64,000 bases of DNA from Heliomarina baculiformis (GTDB lineage: Bacteria > Pseudomonadota > Alphaproteobacteria > Rhodobacterales > Rhodobacteraceae). The notes under the pieces are model-generated. The model saw nothing but the letters and a program-made list of their open reading frames with translations. It made no database searches and was not told the origin of the DNA. The translations under genes were made by a program, and so were the position numbers. How positions within the stretch are numbered: position 1 is the first letter of the stretch; each line of letters starts with the position of its first letter. Location: contig NZ_JAIMIC010000008.1 of the NCBI RefSeq assembly GCF_019966545.1, positions 277,257 to 341,256 of the forward strand, in the 5' to 3' direction. Shown here piece after piece: positions 24,292 through 31,829 of this stretch.

Positions 24292-25110
24292 CTAACGCTC
24301 CCGTACCAGCCGGGGGTCGGTCACGTCGCGCAGCCCGTCGCCCAGCAGGCCAAAGCCGAGAACAGCGGTGACGATGCAAAGGCCGGGGTAGATCGCCAGT
24401 TGCGGCGCGAGGTACATCAGCGTCTGCGCCTCGGAGAGCATCCGGCCCCATGAGGGCGCGGGCGGCTGCGCGCCGAGGCCAAGGTAGGATAGCGCGGCCT
24501 CGGCAAGGATAGCGACGGCGAATTCGATGGTGGCCTGCACGATGATCGGCGCGGCGATGTTGGGCAGGATGTGATCGCGCGAGATTGCGGCGCGGGTCAG
24601 ACCGGCGGCCTGCGCGGCGGTCACGTATTCGCGGGTCCATATCTGGTTGGCCGAGGCGCGGGCGACTCGGGCGAAAACGGGGATATTGATGAAGGAGATC
24701 GCCAGTATCGCGTTGGTAAGCGAGGGACCAAAGACGGCGGCCAGCATGATCGCGAAGAGCAGCGCCGGGAAGGCGAAGCCAATGTCGGCGATGCGCATTA
24801 CCAAATCCTCGACCCATCCGCCGATGGCGGAGGCTAGCAGGCCGAGCGCTGTGCCGATGGAGCCGCCGATCAGTACGGCGGCGAGGGCCACGGCCATGGA
24901 GTTCCGCGCTGCCGCCATGAGTTGCGAGACCACGTCGCGGCCAAGCTGATCGGTGCCAAGCCAGTGCAACTCGGAGGGCGGGCCGAATTTACCGCGGATG
25001 TTCATTTCGGTGTAGTCATGCGGTGTCCAGATCAGCGACAGGGCGGCTGCCCCGATCACCAAGAGGACAAGCGCCGCGCCGATCAGCAGGTTGACGGGCA
25101 GCCGTTTCAT
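24292..25110 (-). CDS. Dipeptide-type ABC transporter permease, DppC-like (operon 2)
   Basis: 272 aa, shorter than the other DppC proteins here because the cytoplasmic N-terminus is almost absent: the first helix begins by residue 8. DppC features include LHWLGTDQLGRDVVSQL (the conserved GTDxxGRD motif) and the coupling loop YVTAAQAAGLTRAAISRDHI followed by LPNIAAPIIV. Start overlaps the DppB stop by 4 nt. Confidence 0.92.
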   Translation of the reverse strand: MKRLPVNLLIGAALVLLVIGAAALSLIWTPHDYTEMNIRGKFGPPSELHWLGTDQLGRDVVSQLMAAARNSMAVALAAVLIGGSIGTALGLLASAIGGWVEDLVMRIADIGFAFPALLFAIMLAAVFGPSLTNAILAISFINIPVFARVARASANQIWTREYVTAAQAAGLTRAAISRDHILPNIAAPIIVQATIEFAVAILAEAALSYLGLGAQPPAPSWGRMLSEAQTLMYLAPQLAIYPGLCIVTAVLGFGLLGDGLRDVTDPRLVRER

Positions 25111-26051
25111 GCGCGGGCCTTCAGGCGGGGGTCGATCACCACGTACAGCAGGTCGACGATGAAATTCGCGGTGACGACGATGGCGGCAAAGAGCATCACC
25201 AGCGCCTGCACCGTGGGCAGGTCGCGGTTGGCGATGGACTGGAAGATCAGCCGCCCGAGGCCGGGGAGATAGAACACGTTCTCGATCACGATGGTGCCGG
25301 TGACGAGAGCGGCGAATTGCATACCCACGATGGTGACAATGGGCACCAGCGCGTTGGGCAGCACATGACGCCAGAGTACGCGCTGGCGGGAAAAGCCGGT
25401 GGCGCGGGCGGTGCGGATGAAATCCTGCCGCATGACCTCGAGCGCGGAGGAGCGCGTCACCCGTGCCAGCACCGAGGATTGCACGAGACCGAGCGCCACG
25501 GTGGGCAGGATCAGCGCGCGCATGGCCGCGATGGGGTCGCTCCAGCCGGGGAAACCGCCGGGAGGCAGCCAGCGGAGTTTGACGGCAAAGAGCAGCACAA
25601 GCAGCATCGAGAGCCAGAAGGCGGGGACGGCGATGCCGAGCTGGCTGAGAAACATCACGCCCCAGTCCCCGGCTTTGCGATGGTTGGCGGCGGCACCGAT
25701 GCCCATGATCAGGGCAAGGATGACGGTGAAGATCATGCCCGCAACGGCGAGCGAGAGTGTCATCGGCAAACGCTCGGCGATGAGTTCCGACACGGGAACG
25801 CGGAAGGAGTGGCTGATGCCAAAATCTCCGGTCAGCGCATTTCCGATCCAGCTGAAGTAACGGCTGAGCAGCGGGTCGTTGAGGCCGAGCTGTTCACGAA
25901 GGGCGGCCAGCGCATCTTCTGTCGCGTCGAGGCCGAGAATGGTGAGCGCCGGATCGCCGGGGAGGATGTTCATCACGGCGAACACGACAACGGACACTGC
26001 AAGCAGCGTCAGCACAAAGCCGAGCGTCCGGCGGAACAGGAAATAGGCCAT
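25107..26051 (-). CDS. Dipeptide-type ABC transporter permease, DppB-like (operon 2)
   Basis: 314 aa with about six membrane helices. DppB features include NILPGDPALTIL near the N-terminus, the periplasmic segment with LGLNDPLLSRYF, and the coupling loop FIRTARATGFSRQRVLW followed by RHVLPNALVPIVT. Separated by 67 nt, including a strong hairpin, from the upstream binding-protein gene. Confidence 0.93.
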   Translation of the reverse strand: MAYFLFRRTLGFVLTLLAVSVVVFAVMNILPGDPALTILGLDATEDALAALREQLGLNDPLLSRYFSWIGNALTGDFGISHSFRVPVSELIAERLPMTLSLAVAGMIFTVILALIMGIGAAANHRKAGDWGVMFLSQLGIAVPAFWLSMLLVLLFAVKLRWLPPGGFPGWSDPIAAMRALILPTVALGLVQSSVLARVTRSSALEVMRQDFIRTARATGFSRQRVLWRHVLPNALVPIVTIVGMQFAALVTGTIVIENVFYLPGLGRLIFQSIANRDLPTVQALVMLFAAIVVTANFIVDLLYVVIDPRLKARA

Positions 26052-26082
26052 ATGTCTTCTATCTTGCCTGCCGAGGGGCAGG

Positions 26083-26109
26083 GGGCCGGGCGCGCAATGC
26101 GTCCGGCCC
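26083..26109 (-). other. Intercistronic hairpin after binding-protein gene (operon 2)
   Basis: GGGCCGGGCGC / GCGTCCGGCCC, 10 of 11 pairs with a 5-nt loop, starting 9 nt past the binding-protein stop on the minus strand. No T-tract. Same relative position as the hairpins at 5246 and 12864. Confidence 0.6.
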
Positions 26110-26118
26110 GATCCGTGA

Positions 26119-27609
26119 TCAGTTGACGGTCACGTCTGCCAGCGGCTGGAACAGGACCGGTGCGGATTTCCAGAACCCGTCCACATTGGTGCGGATCACG
26201 CTGAGGCGCGGCAGCTGGAACAGGAAGCCGTGTACGGCCTGATCGGCCAGGTATTCCTGCCCCTGTTTCAGCAGCGCGTTGCGCTTGTCGGTATCGGCCT
26301 CGGTCTGGATGTCGTCCCATAGCTTTGTGAATTCTGGATCGTCATAGCCGTAGAAATAGTCCGACCCCTTGGCAAAATTGCCCATGTCATTGGGGCTGGT
26401 ATGGGCGATGATAGTCATGTCGTAGTTCTTTTTCTTGTAGACCTCGTCGATCCAGAAGCCCCATTCGACATTTTCCACCTTGGCGTTGATGCCCGCATCG
26501 GCCAGCTCGGCCTGAATGATCTCGGCAGAGCGGGTCGCGTAGGGGAAGGGGGGGACTCGGATGGTCATCTCGGTGCCTTCGACACCGGCCTCGGCGAACA
26601 TCGCCTTGGCTTTTTCGGCGTCATGTGGATAGAGGCCGGTCAGGTCTTCGTAGGCCGGGCCATGCGGCGGGTAGAAGCTGCCGATGGGCACGGCCTGACC
26701 GTACATCGCGCCGTCGATGATTTCGTCGCGGTTGATCGCGGTGGAAACGGCGCGGCGGACCTCGACATTGTCGAAGGGCGGTTTGGAGTTGTTCATCGCG
26801 AGGATGACTTCGCCCTCGGTGCTGCCGATTTCCACGTTGAAACGCGGGTCGGCTTCGAACTGGGGCATCATTTCGGGCGCGGGGAAACCGGGGAAGGCGT
26901 CGATCTCTTCGGCCATCATCGCGGCGCTGGCGGCAGCGGCATCCGAGATGAAGCGGAATTCGACGCGGTCAAGCTGAACGCTGTCGGCATCGTGCCAGTC
27001 TTCGTTCTTGGTCAGGGTGAGGCGGTCGCCACGGGTCCAGCTGTCGAATTTGAAGGGGCCGGTGCCGACGGGTGTCGCGTTGTTCAGATCGACCGATTCC
27101 TCGGCGACAATCGAAGCGTCGCCTTGCGCGAGGTTAAAGAGAAAGAAGGCGTCCTTGTTCTTCAGCGTGATGACGACGGTATTGGCATCGGGAGCCTCGA
27201 CCGTGTCGATGGGCTTGAAGATGCTCTTGGAGGGGTTGGTACTGTCCTCGGCCATCGCGCGGTTGAAGGCAAAGATCACATCGGCCGAATCGAAATCGGT
27301 GCCGTCGTGGTATTTGACGCCTTCGCGAAGCTTGAACGTGTAGGTCAGCCCCTCTTCGGAGATGTCCCAGCTTTCGGCCAGCGCCGGTTCCACTTCGCCG
27401 CTTTCGGTCACGGTCGTCAGTGATTCGTAAACATTCGCGGCCAGCATCCCGTCAATCGAGGCGGTGGCGTCGGCGGTCGGGTCCAGCGAGGTCGGTTCCT
27501 GCTGGAGACCGATGACCAGATCGGTGGCAAGCGCGGGCGCGGCGCAGAGCGTGCTGCCCAGCAGAACCGACAGGGTGACGCGGGATAGGGTGGTGGAAAG
27601 CAGTGACAT
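26119..27609 (-). CDS. ABC transporter solute-binding protein, SBP_bac_5 family (operon 2)
   Basis: Periplasmic receptor of 496 aa. The start at 27609 has AAGGAG upstream and opens a proper signal peptide (MSLLSTTLSRVTLSVLLGST, cleavage near ALA-TDLVIG); codons upstream of it give a Cys-rich unlikely N-terminus. Family landmarks are LAESWDISEEGLTYTFKL and 'GVKYHDGTDFDSADVIFA', then 'VGTGPFKF'. First gene of a six-gene operon, SBP-B-C-D-F-phosphodiesterase. The ligand is not readable from sequence. Confidence 0.93.
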   Translation of the reverse strand: MSLLSTTLSRVTLSVLLGSTLCAAPALATDLVIGLQQEPTSLDPTADATASIDGMLAANVYESLTTVTESGEVEPALAESWDISEEGLTYTFKLREGVKYHDGTDFDSADVIFAFNRAMAEDSTNPSKSIFKPIDTVEAPDANTVVITLKNKDAFFLFNLAQGDASIVAEESVDLNNATPVGTGPFKFDSWTRGDRLTLTKNEDWHDADSVQLDRVEFRFISDAAAASAAMMAEEIDAFPGFPAPEMMPQFEADPRFNVEIGSTEGEVILAMNNSKPPFDNVEVRRAVSTAINRDEIIDGAMYGQAVPIGSFYPPHGPAYEDLTGLYPHDAEKAKAMFAEAGVEGTEMTIRVPPFPYATRSAEIIQAELADAGINAKVENVEWGFWIDEVYKKKNYDMTIIAHTSPNDMGNFAKGSDYFYGYDDPEFTKLWDDIQTEADTDKRNALLKQGQEYLADQAVHGFLFQLPRLSVIRTNVDGFWKSAPVLFQPLADVTVN

Positions 27610-27818
27610 GGAAACTCCTTGGGTCTTTCGGGCATCGAGGATGCACCGGCCGCAGATGGTTCGACATTGAAAGAGTGCCCGAGCCCGCGCGACGGGGTCA
27701 ACGCTTATATGCGTCACATGACATGCGGGTGACGAAACGGGAACCGAATGATGAAAGCTTCTCCCGCTAGTTTTTAAAAATTTACGCGAGGTCAGCTACT
27801 TGTCACCCGACGTAACGA

Positions 27819-27845
27819 GCAGATTTCTGAATCTTAGATATCTGC
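27819..27845. promoter_or_regulatory. Dyads in divergent SBP / MarR promoter region
   Basis: The 336-bp gap between operon 2 and the MarR gene is AT-rich in places. It contains an inverted repeat GCAGAT / ATCTGC (15-nt spacer, 27819-27845) overlapping the 8-bp palindrome AGATATCT (27836-27843). This is a reasonable location for a MarR-type operator that would control both directions. Apart from the AT-rich stretch near 27770-27785 I see nothing else in the gap. Confidence 0.35.
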
Positions 27846-27945
27846 TATAGGTTGTACTAGGCTGGGCGAACTCCTAACCCGACATCAGAAGCGAAAACAA
27901 GTCGCCAAGAACAAGCCCGGCCTGCGGGTGAAAGGAGAAAAAAGC

Positions 27946-28464
27946 GTGACAATAGATCAGACAATGGATGGGACCGGCGCCGAGGTGCAGGACGGTAACC
28001 GCCTTTCCCGGGAGGTCGGAAGAGCCGCAAGGCACTTTACCCGTACGCTTCAGATACGTCTTGCGCAATACGGAGTGAGCATCGGGCAATGGTCGTTCCT
28101 GCGCGCGCTCTGGGTGGAGGACGGGCTGTCGCAGCGCGAGCTGAGCAAACGCGTGGGGCTGACCGAACCGACGACGCACAGTGCGCTTCAGAAGCTTGAA
28201 GATCGCGGTTTGATCACACGTCGTACGATGACGGGCAACAACCGTAGATTGCACTCTTTCCTGACGGAAGAAGGCAAGGCGCTGAAGCCCGTGCTCGAGC
28301 CGCTGACGCTGGAAGTCGATGAGGTCGCCGTGCGCGGGCTCGATGCTGCGCAGCAGGTCGCTCTTAAGGAAGCGCTGGAAGCAGTAACCAAGAATCTGAA
28401 GGCTGATGAAGCCGCTGCCGCCGAGCGCGGTCTTCGCGTGCCGCCGACGCGTGAGCGCGAATGA
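27946..28464 (+). CDS. MarR-family transcriptional regulator
   Basis: 172 aa. The GTG at 27946 has AAAGGAG 8 nt upstream and is preferred over the GTG at 27928, which precedes that site. The winged helix is clear: SIGQWSFLRALWVEDGLSQR, then 'ELSKRVGLTEPTTHSALQKL', and the wing with RRTMTGNNRRLHSFLT. A charged N-terminal extension and an Ala/Glu-rich tail are unremarkable. It is divergent from ABC operon 2 and may control it. No conserved Cys suggests redox sensing. Confidence 0.9.
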   Translation: MTIDQTMDGTGAEVQDGNRLSREVGRAARHFTRTLQIRLAQYGVSIGQWSFLRALWVEDGLSQRELSKRVGLTEPTTHSALQKLEDRGLITRRTMTGNNRRLHSFLTEEGKALKPVLEPLTLEVDEVAVRGLDAAQQVALKEALEAVTKNLKADEAAAAERGLRVPPTRERE

Positions 28465-28471
28465 AAAGAAA

Positions 28472-28498
28472 ATGGCTGGCGGAGAACCCGTCAGCCAT
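28472..28498. terminator. Hairpin after MarR gene
   Basis: ATGGCTG ... CAGCCAT, perfect 7-bp stem with a 13-nt loop that can form further GC pairs, beginning 7 nt after the MarR stop. There is no T-run downstream, so an intrinsic terminator call is only moderate. Confidence 0.45.
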
Positions 28499-28595
28499 CG
28501 TCCAGTCCAGGGAAAATTCGAAAATGGGCGTTTCGCGTCGGTGTTTGCCGGGTGGCGCGGAACGCTTTGTCAGTGAAGGAGCGTCGCGGACCCTA

Positions 28596-28814
28596 TCAGG
28601 CCGTTGCGTAATGGGTGATGAGCAGCGGCGGGCGCTCGGAGGCGCTGCGGATCAGGGCGGCGACGTGTAGTACGGCGGCCATGCCCAGTGCGGTCGCGCT
28701 GCCGGTCAGGGAATACATGCCTAACGCCATCAGGAAGCCCGCGCCTGAAAACAGGGTGATCGCAGCAGCGATGGTTCCGGTAAGTCCGCCGAGAAGCATC
28801 AGTCCGAGAGCCAT
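28596..28814 (-). CDS. Small hydrophobic membrane protein, unknown function
   Basis: 72 aa with two predicted membrane helices (around residues 3-28 and 30-52: MALGLMLLGGLTGTIAAAIT, then GFLMALGMYSLTGSATALGM) and a short polar tail with Arg and His. GAAAGG lies 8 nt upstream of the ATG, which supports translation. It is convergent with the MarR gene. I do not recognise a family; Gly/Ala-rich tandem helices of this type are common in uncharacterised alphaproteobacterial small proteins. Confidence 0.55.
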   Translation of the reverse strand: MALGLMLLGGLTGTIAAAITLFSGAGFLMALGMYSLTGSATALGMAAVLHVAALIRSASERPPLLITHYATA

Positions 28815-29176
28815 AACATGTACCTTTCACTAAATTCCGTTCACTGGAGACCATAAGAGCGTTGAAGTTTGACGGAAATAAGGCGGATTTCGGGAGATTG
28901 TGGCACGCTTGAACCCAATTTGGAATCAGTCAATGACCTTGAAAACAAGGGCAAAAAACCGCCGATAGCTGGTGAATGTGTCGAAAAGTGACTGTAAATG
29001 CCACAAATCGGGGCGACTCGGGCAGCGGTAAGCGGTCCGGGGTGTTGCCTGCGCGGCACGAAACTCTTGCCGAAGAAACGGCACAGGTGCATCAAGGTCC
29101 TGTTTACTGTAATAAAGTCGAAACACCGCCGGTTCGTGGGGCTGGCGGGAACAGGAAAATGGACAGAGAAGCTGCT
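28815..29176. other. 362-bp intergenic region upstream of polysaccharide-export gene
   Basis: No convincing gene on either strand. It must hold the promoters of the small membrane protein (leftward) and of the export operon (rightward). A small dyad CCTTG-AAAA-CAAGG (28937-28950) followed by an A-rich run is present, and an AT-rich patch near 29101-29120 (TTTACTGTAATAAAG) is a possible -10 region for the export operon. Nothing else stands out. Confidence 0.4.
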
Positions 29177-29788
29177 ATGACGCGTGTTTTCAAAATTGTG
29201 ACTGTCTTTCTTGCTGCGCAGTTCATGGCGCTCGCCGCGATGGCGCAGGATGGATACAGCATCAAGCCGGGCGACGTCGTCCGTGTCGAAGTTCTCGAGG
29301 ATTCCTCGCTTAACCGTGAATCACTGGTGCTGCCCGATGGCCGTATCACCGTGCCGCTGGCCGGGACCGTGGCGGTCGGCGGGCGTACTGTAGACCAGGT
29401 TCGTTCTGACGTGACCCAGCGCCTGTCGAGCAATTTCGCAAGCGACCCGACTGTGACCGTTTCGCTGGTTCAGCTGGGCGAGGCCCCCAAGTCGACCGGC
29501 ACCTATTCTAGCGACATCGAAGTCTACTTTATGGGCGAAATCAACACGCCCGGCCTGGCCAGGGTAGAAAAAGGCACGACTCTGCTTCAGGCGCTCGCCA
29601 TCGCTGGCGGGTTCTCGCGCTTTGCGGCGACCAAGCGGGTTCAACTGCGCCGGACCGACAGTTCGGGCGTGCAGAAGGTCTATGCCTTTAACTACGACGA
29701 TGTTCTCGCGGGCCGGACGAGCATTGGCGGAACAGTTCTTGCCAAGGGCGATGTGATCGTCGTACCAGCACGAAAACTATTCGAATAA
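29177..29788 (+). CDS. Polysaccharide export protein (Wza-like, poly_export + SLBB)
   Basis: 203 aa. Signal peptide MTRVFKIVTVFLAAQFMALA with cleavage near AMA-QDGYSI. Then a poly_export domain (YSIKPGDVVRVEVLEDSSLN and 'LPDGRITVPLAGTVAVGG') and an SLBB-like domain from about residue 110 (VYFMGEINTPGLARVEKGTT) ending VIVVPARK. This is a compact form compared with full-length Wza (about 380 aa) and it lacks the C-terminal outer-membrane helix. No lipobox Cys is visible. An ATG six codons upstream (29159) is an alternative start. It is 28 nt before a beta-barrel protein gene, together a typical outer-membrane exopolysaccharide exit module. Confidence 0.9.
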   Translation: MTRVFKIVTVFLAAQFMALAAMAQDGYSIKPGDVVRVEVLEDSSLNRESLVLPDGRITVPLAGTVAVGGRTVDQVRSDVTQRLSSNFASDPTVTVSLVQLGEAPKSTGTYSSDIEVYFMGEINTPGLARVEKGTTLLQALAIAGGFSRFAATKRVQLRRTDSSGVQKVYAFNYDDVLAGRTSIGGTVLAKGDVIVVPARKLFE

Positions 29789-29816
29789 CCGTTTGCAAAA
29801 ATCGGGGCGGAGCAGG

Positions 29817-31220
29817 TTGAAAATCAGGGCGCTGATAGGCGGGACGGCAATGGCGTCCCTTGTCATTTATGCGACACAGCCCGGCTGGGCGCAGGATGAC
29901 AGCAATGCGGGCTTTCACGCCACACTGGGTGTTACCCAGGGCTTCACCTATGGCGATAACCTCGGACTGGGCATTCCGGGAAACCCGAATGACCCCGAGG
30001 AAGGCACGAGTTCGCTTTCCACCACCGGGCTGCGCCTTGATATGTCCAGCATCACCCGGACGCAGACTTTCAACTTTTCGCTCGGCGGGTCCGGGCGTTA
30101 TGGCAGCCCGGCCTCGGGCACTTCGCTCAGCACCGGTTTTGTCGACCCCTTCATGACGGTTCTTTATTCGCGTGAAGGTGCCAATGCGCGGTTCAACTTT
30201 TCGGCGGCAATACGGGAAACGGACGTGTCCGATGTCATCGGCGCCGAGTTCGACGACGATGGCGTGCTTATCCCGCCGACCGACCTTGGCGATCTGACCG
30301 GGACCGGCACGCGGCGCACCTATACGGCAAGGGTCGGGTTCGAAACCGGGCTCTACTCGCCGTTTGGGCTGCGGTTTCAGGCCGACAGTTTCAAGGTTGA
30401 GTATAGCGATACGACTTCGAACTCGCTGAACGATTTCGAGCGTACCTCTGCCCAGATGACGGCGCTGTTCCGGATTGACCCGATCAACACGGCCGTCGCG
30501 GACTTCCGCTATTCGCTTTACAATGACGATACCGGCAGTCCGGATGAAGAGACGCGCACCGTCGAATTCGGCTTCGACCGTGATCTGGTTTCCGGCGGTT
30601 CGATTGCGGCGCGGCTTGGTTACACCGACACTGACGACGGGCTTCCAAACACGAATGACAACGGCGGCACGACGGGGCGTTTGGTTTATAACGGCAAACT
30701 GCCCAACGGCGGCTATAGCGTCGGCTATAGCATCCGGCGCACGAACGATAACGAGATCGACACGCTGCGTATATCCCGCAATCTGGATCTGCCGCTTGGG
30801 TCGATCAGCGGGAACATCGGCCTGACCAGTCTTGGTGGCGCTTCGCCCGAGGTCGTGGGCGGGCTGAATTATAACCGGGACACGCAGAAAGGTTCTTATT
30901 CTCTACAGGTCAATCGGGCGGTTACCTCGGATTCGGATGACGAGGACCGGTTCAGCACGCAGCTTTCGGCGCGCTATCGTCATGACCTGACGCCCTATTC
31001 GAGTTTTGTCGCCAATATCCTTTACTACCAGCTTGACGGCACGGCCAGTTCCAACGAGGTCAGCCGCTCAAGCCTTGAGCTTGGCTATCAGCATTCGCTG
31101 ACAGAGGACTGGTTCCTGTCGACCGGCGTGAACCTGCGGATGCGGGAAGAAGAGAATGTCGGCCAAGGAGAGTCGCAGGAGATATTCCTGCGGTTGTCGC
31201 GCAGTTTCGACCTGTTCTGA
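29817..31220 (+). CDS. Outer-membrane beta-barrel protein linked to polysaccharide export
   Basis: About 467 aa. The start is uncertain: TTG at 29817 (GGAG 4 nt upstream, then a basic n-region and hydrophobic core ending GWAQ) fits a signal peptide; TTG at 29793 and ATG at 29850 are alternatives. The mature part is made of alternating amphipathic beta-strands rich in Gly, Thr, Ser and Tyr with acidic turns and ends in a C-terminal Phe (LRLSRSFDLF), the classical outer-membrane insertion signal. No catalytic motif. Similar barrels accompany Wza-like proteins in exopolysaccharide loci. Confidence 0.85.
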   Translation: MKIRALIGGTAMASLVIYATQPGWAQDDSNAGFHATLGVTQGFTYGDNLGLGIPGNPNDPEEGTSSLSTTGLRLDMSSITRTQTFNFSLGGSGRYGSPASGTSLSTGFVDPFMTVLYSREGANARFNFSAAIRETDVSDVIGAEFDDDGVLIPPTDLGDLTGTGTRRTYTARVGFETGLYSPFGLRFQADSFKVEYSDTTSNSLNDFERTSAQMTALFRIDPINTAVADFRYSLYNDDTGSPDEETRTVEFGFDRDLVSGGSIAARLGYTDTDDGLPNTNDNGGTTGRLVYNGKLPNGGYSVGYSIRRTNDNEIDTLRISRNLDLPLGSISGNIGLTSLGGASPEVVGGLNYNRDTQKGSYSLQVNRAVTSDSDDEDRFSTQLSARYRHDLTPYSSFVANILYYQLDGTASSNEVSRSSLELGYQHSLTEDWFLSTGVNLRMREEENVGQGESQEIFLRLSRSFDLF

Positions 31221-31245
31221 TCCAGACAGCCCTATGCGGGTCGGC

Positions 31246-31638
31246 TCAGACCGCGGAGAATTCCACCCAGATCCAGACCATCGCGAGATAGGTCAGGTGA
31301 TGCAGCGCCTGATCGAAGCCGCTGGCGCGCCAGTAGCCCGCTTCGTTCGGGCCATAGCCCTTCATCTCGGAATAGCGGGCCTTGCCCCAGTCGATATTGA
31401 AATGCACGATCCATTCAAGCACGGCCATGACGGCGATAAACGCGGGCGAGGCTCCGACGATGAAAAAGGCGATGACCGAACCAAAGGCATGGACGGCCGC
31501 ATGTTCGGCGCGGCCGAGGTGGAAATATTCGCCCCTGCCGGACAGCATGCGCGGGGTCTGCAGGAAGTAATCCGCAAACATGTGCTTGATCTGCAAAAGG
31601 CTCAGCAGGATCAGGACCGAACTTACGGTTGCTGGCAA
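31246..31638 (-). CDS. DUF3307 domain membrane protein
   Basis: 130 aa, with about four hydrophobic segments and several conserved-looking His/Asp residues in or near the membrane (IKHMFADYFLQTP, HLGRAEHAAVHAFGS, WIVHFNIDW, QALHHLTYLAMVWI). The repeated His-containing helices fit DUF3307; the function of that family is not established as far as I know. It is convergent with the beta-barrel gene and divergent from the ABC-like gene. Whether it belongs with the export cluster is uncertain. Confidence 0.75.
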   Translation of the reverse strand: MPATVSSVLILLSLLQIKHMFADYFLQTPRMLSGRGEYFHLGRAEHAAVHAFGSVIAFFIVGASPAFIAVMAVLEWIVHFNIDWGKARYSEMKGYGPNEAGYWRASGFDQALHHLTYLAMVWIWVEFSAV

Positions 31639-31829
31639 GGCGAACTCCGTTACTGCACGTTCAAGGTCAGCTTAGGCGGATCGTGGCGGTACCGCAATCG
31701 CTGGTCTTGCAAGCAGGACAAGGGTTTGCGGGTTTGGAGCGTGCCTGCCGCCTTGCTACTCGACGCCGTGGTGGTAATCATGCCGGAACGCATCCTGCGG
31801 CATCTGAATGCAAAGCCAGTACCGGGAAC

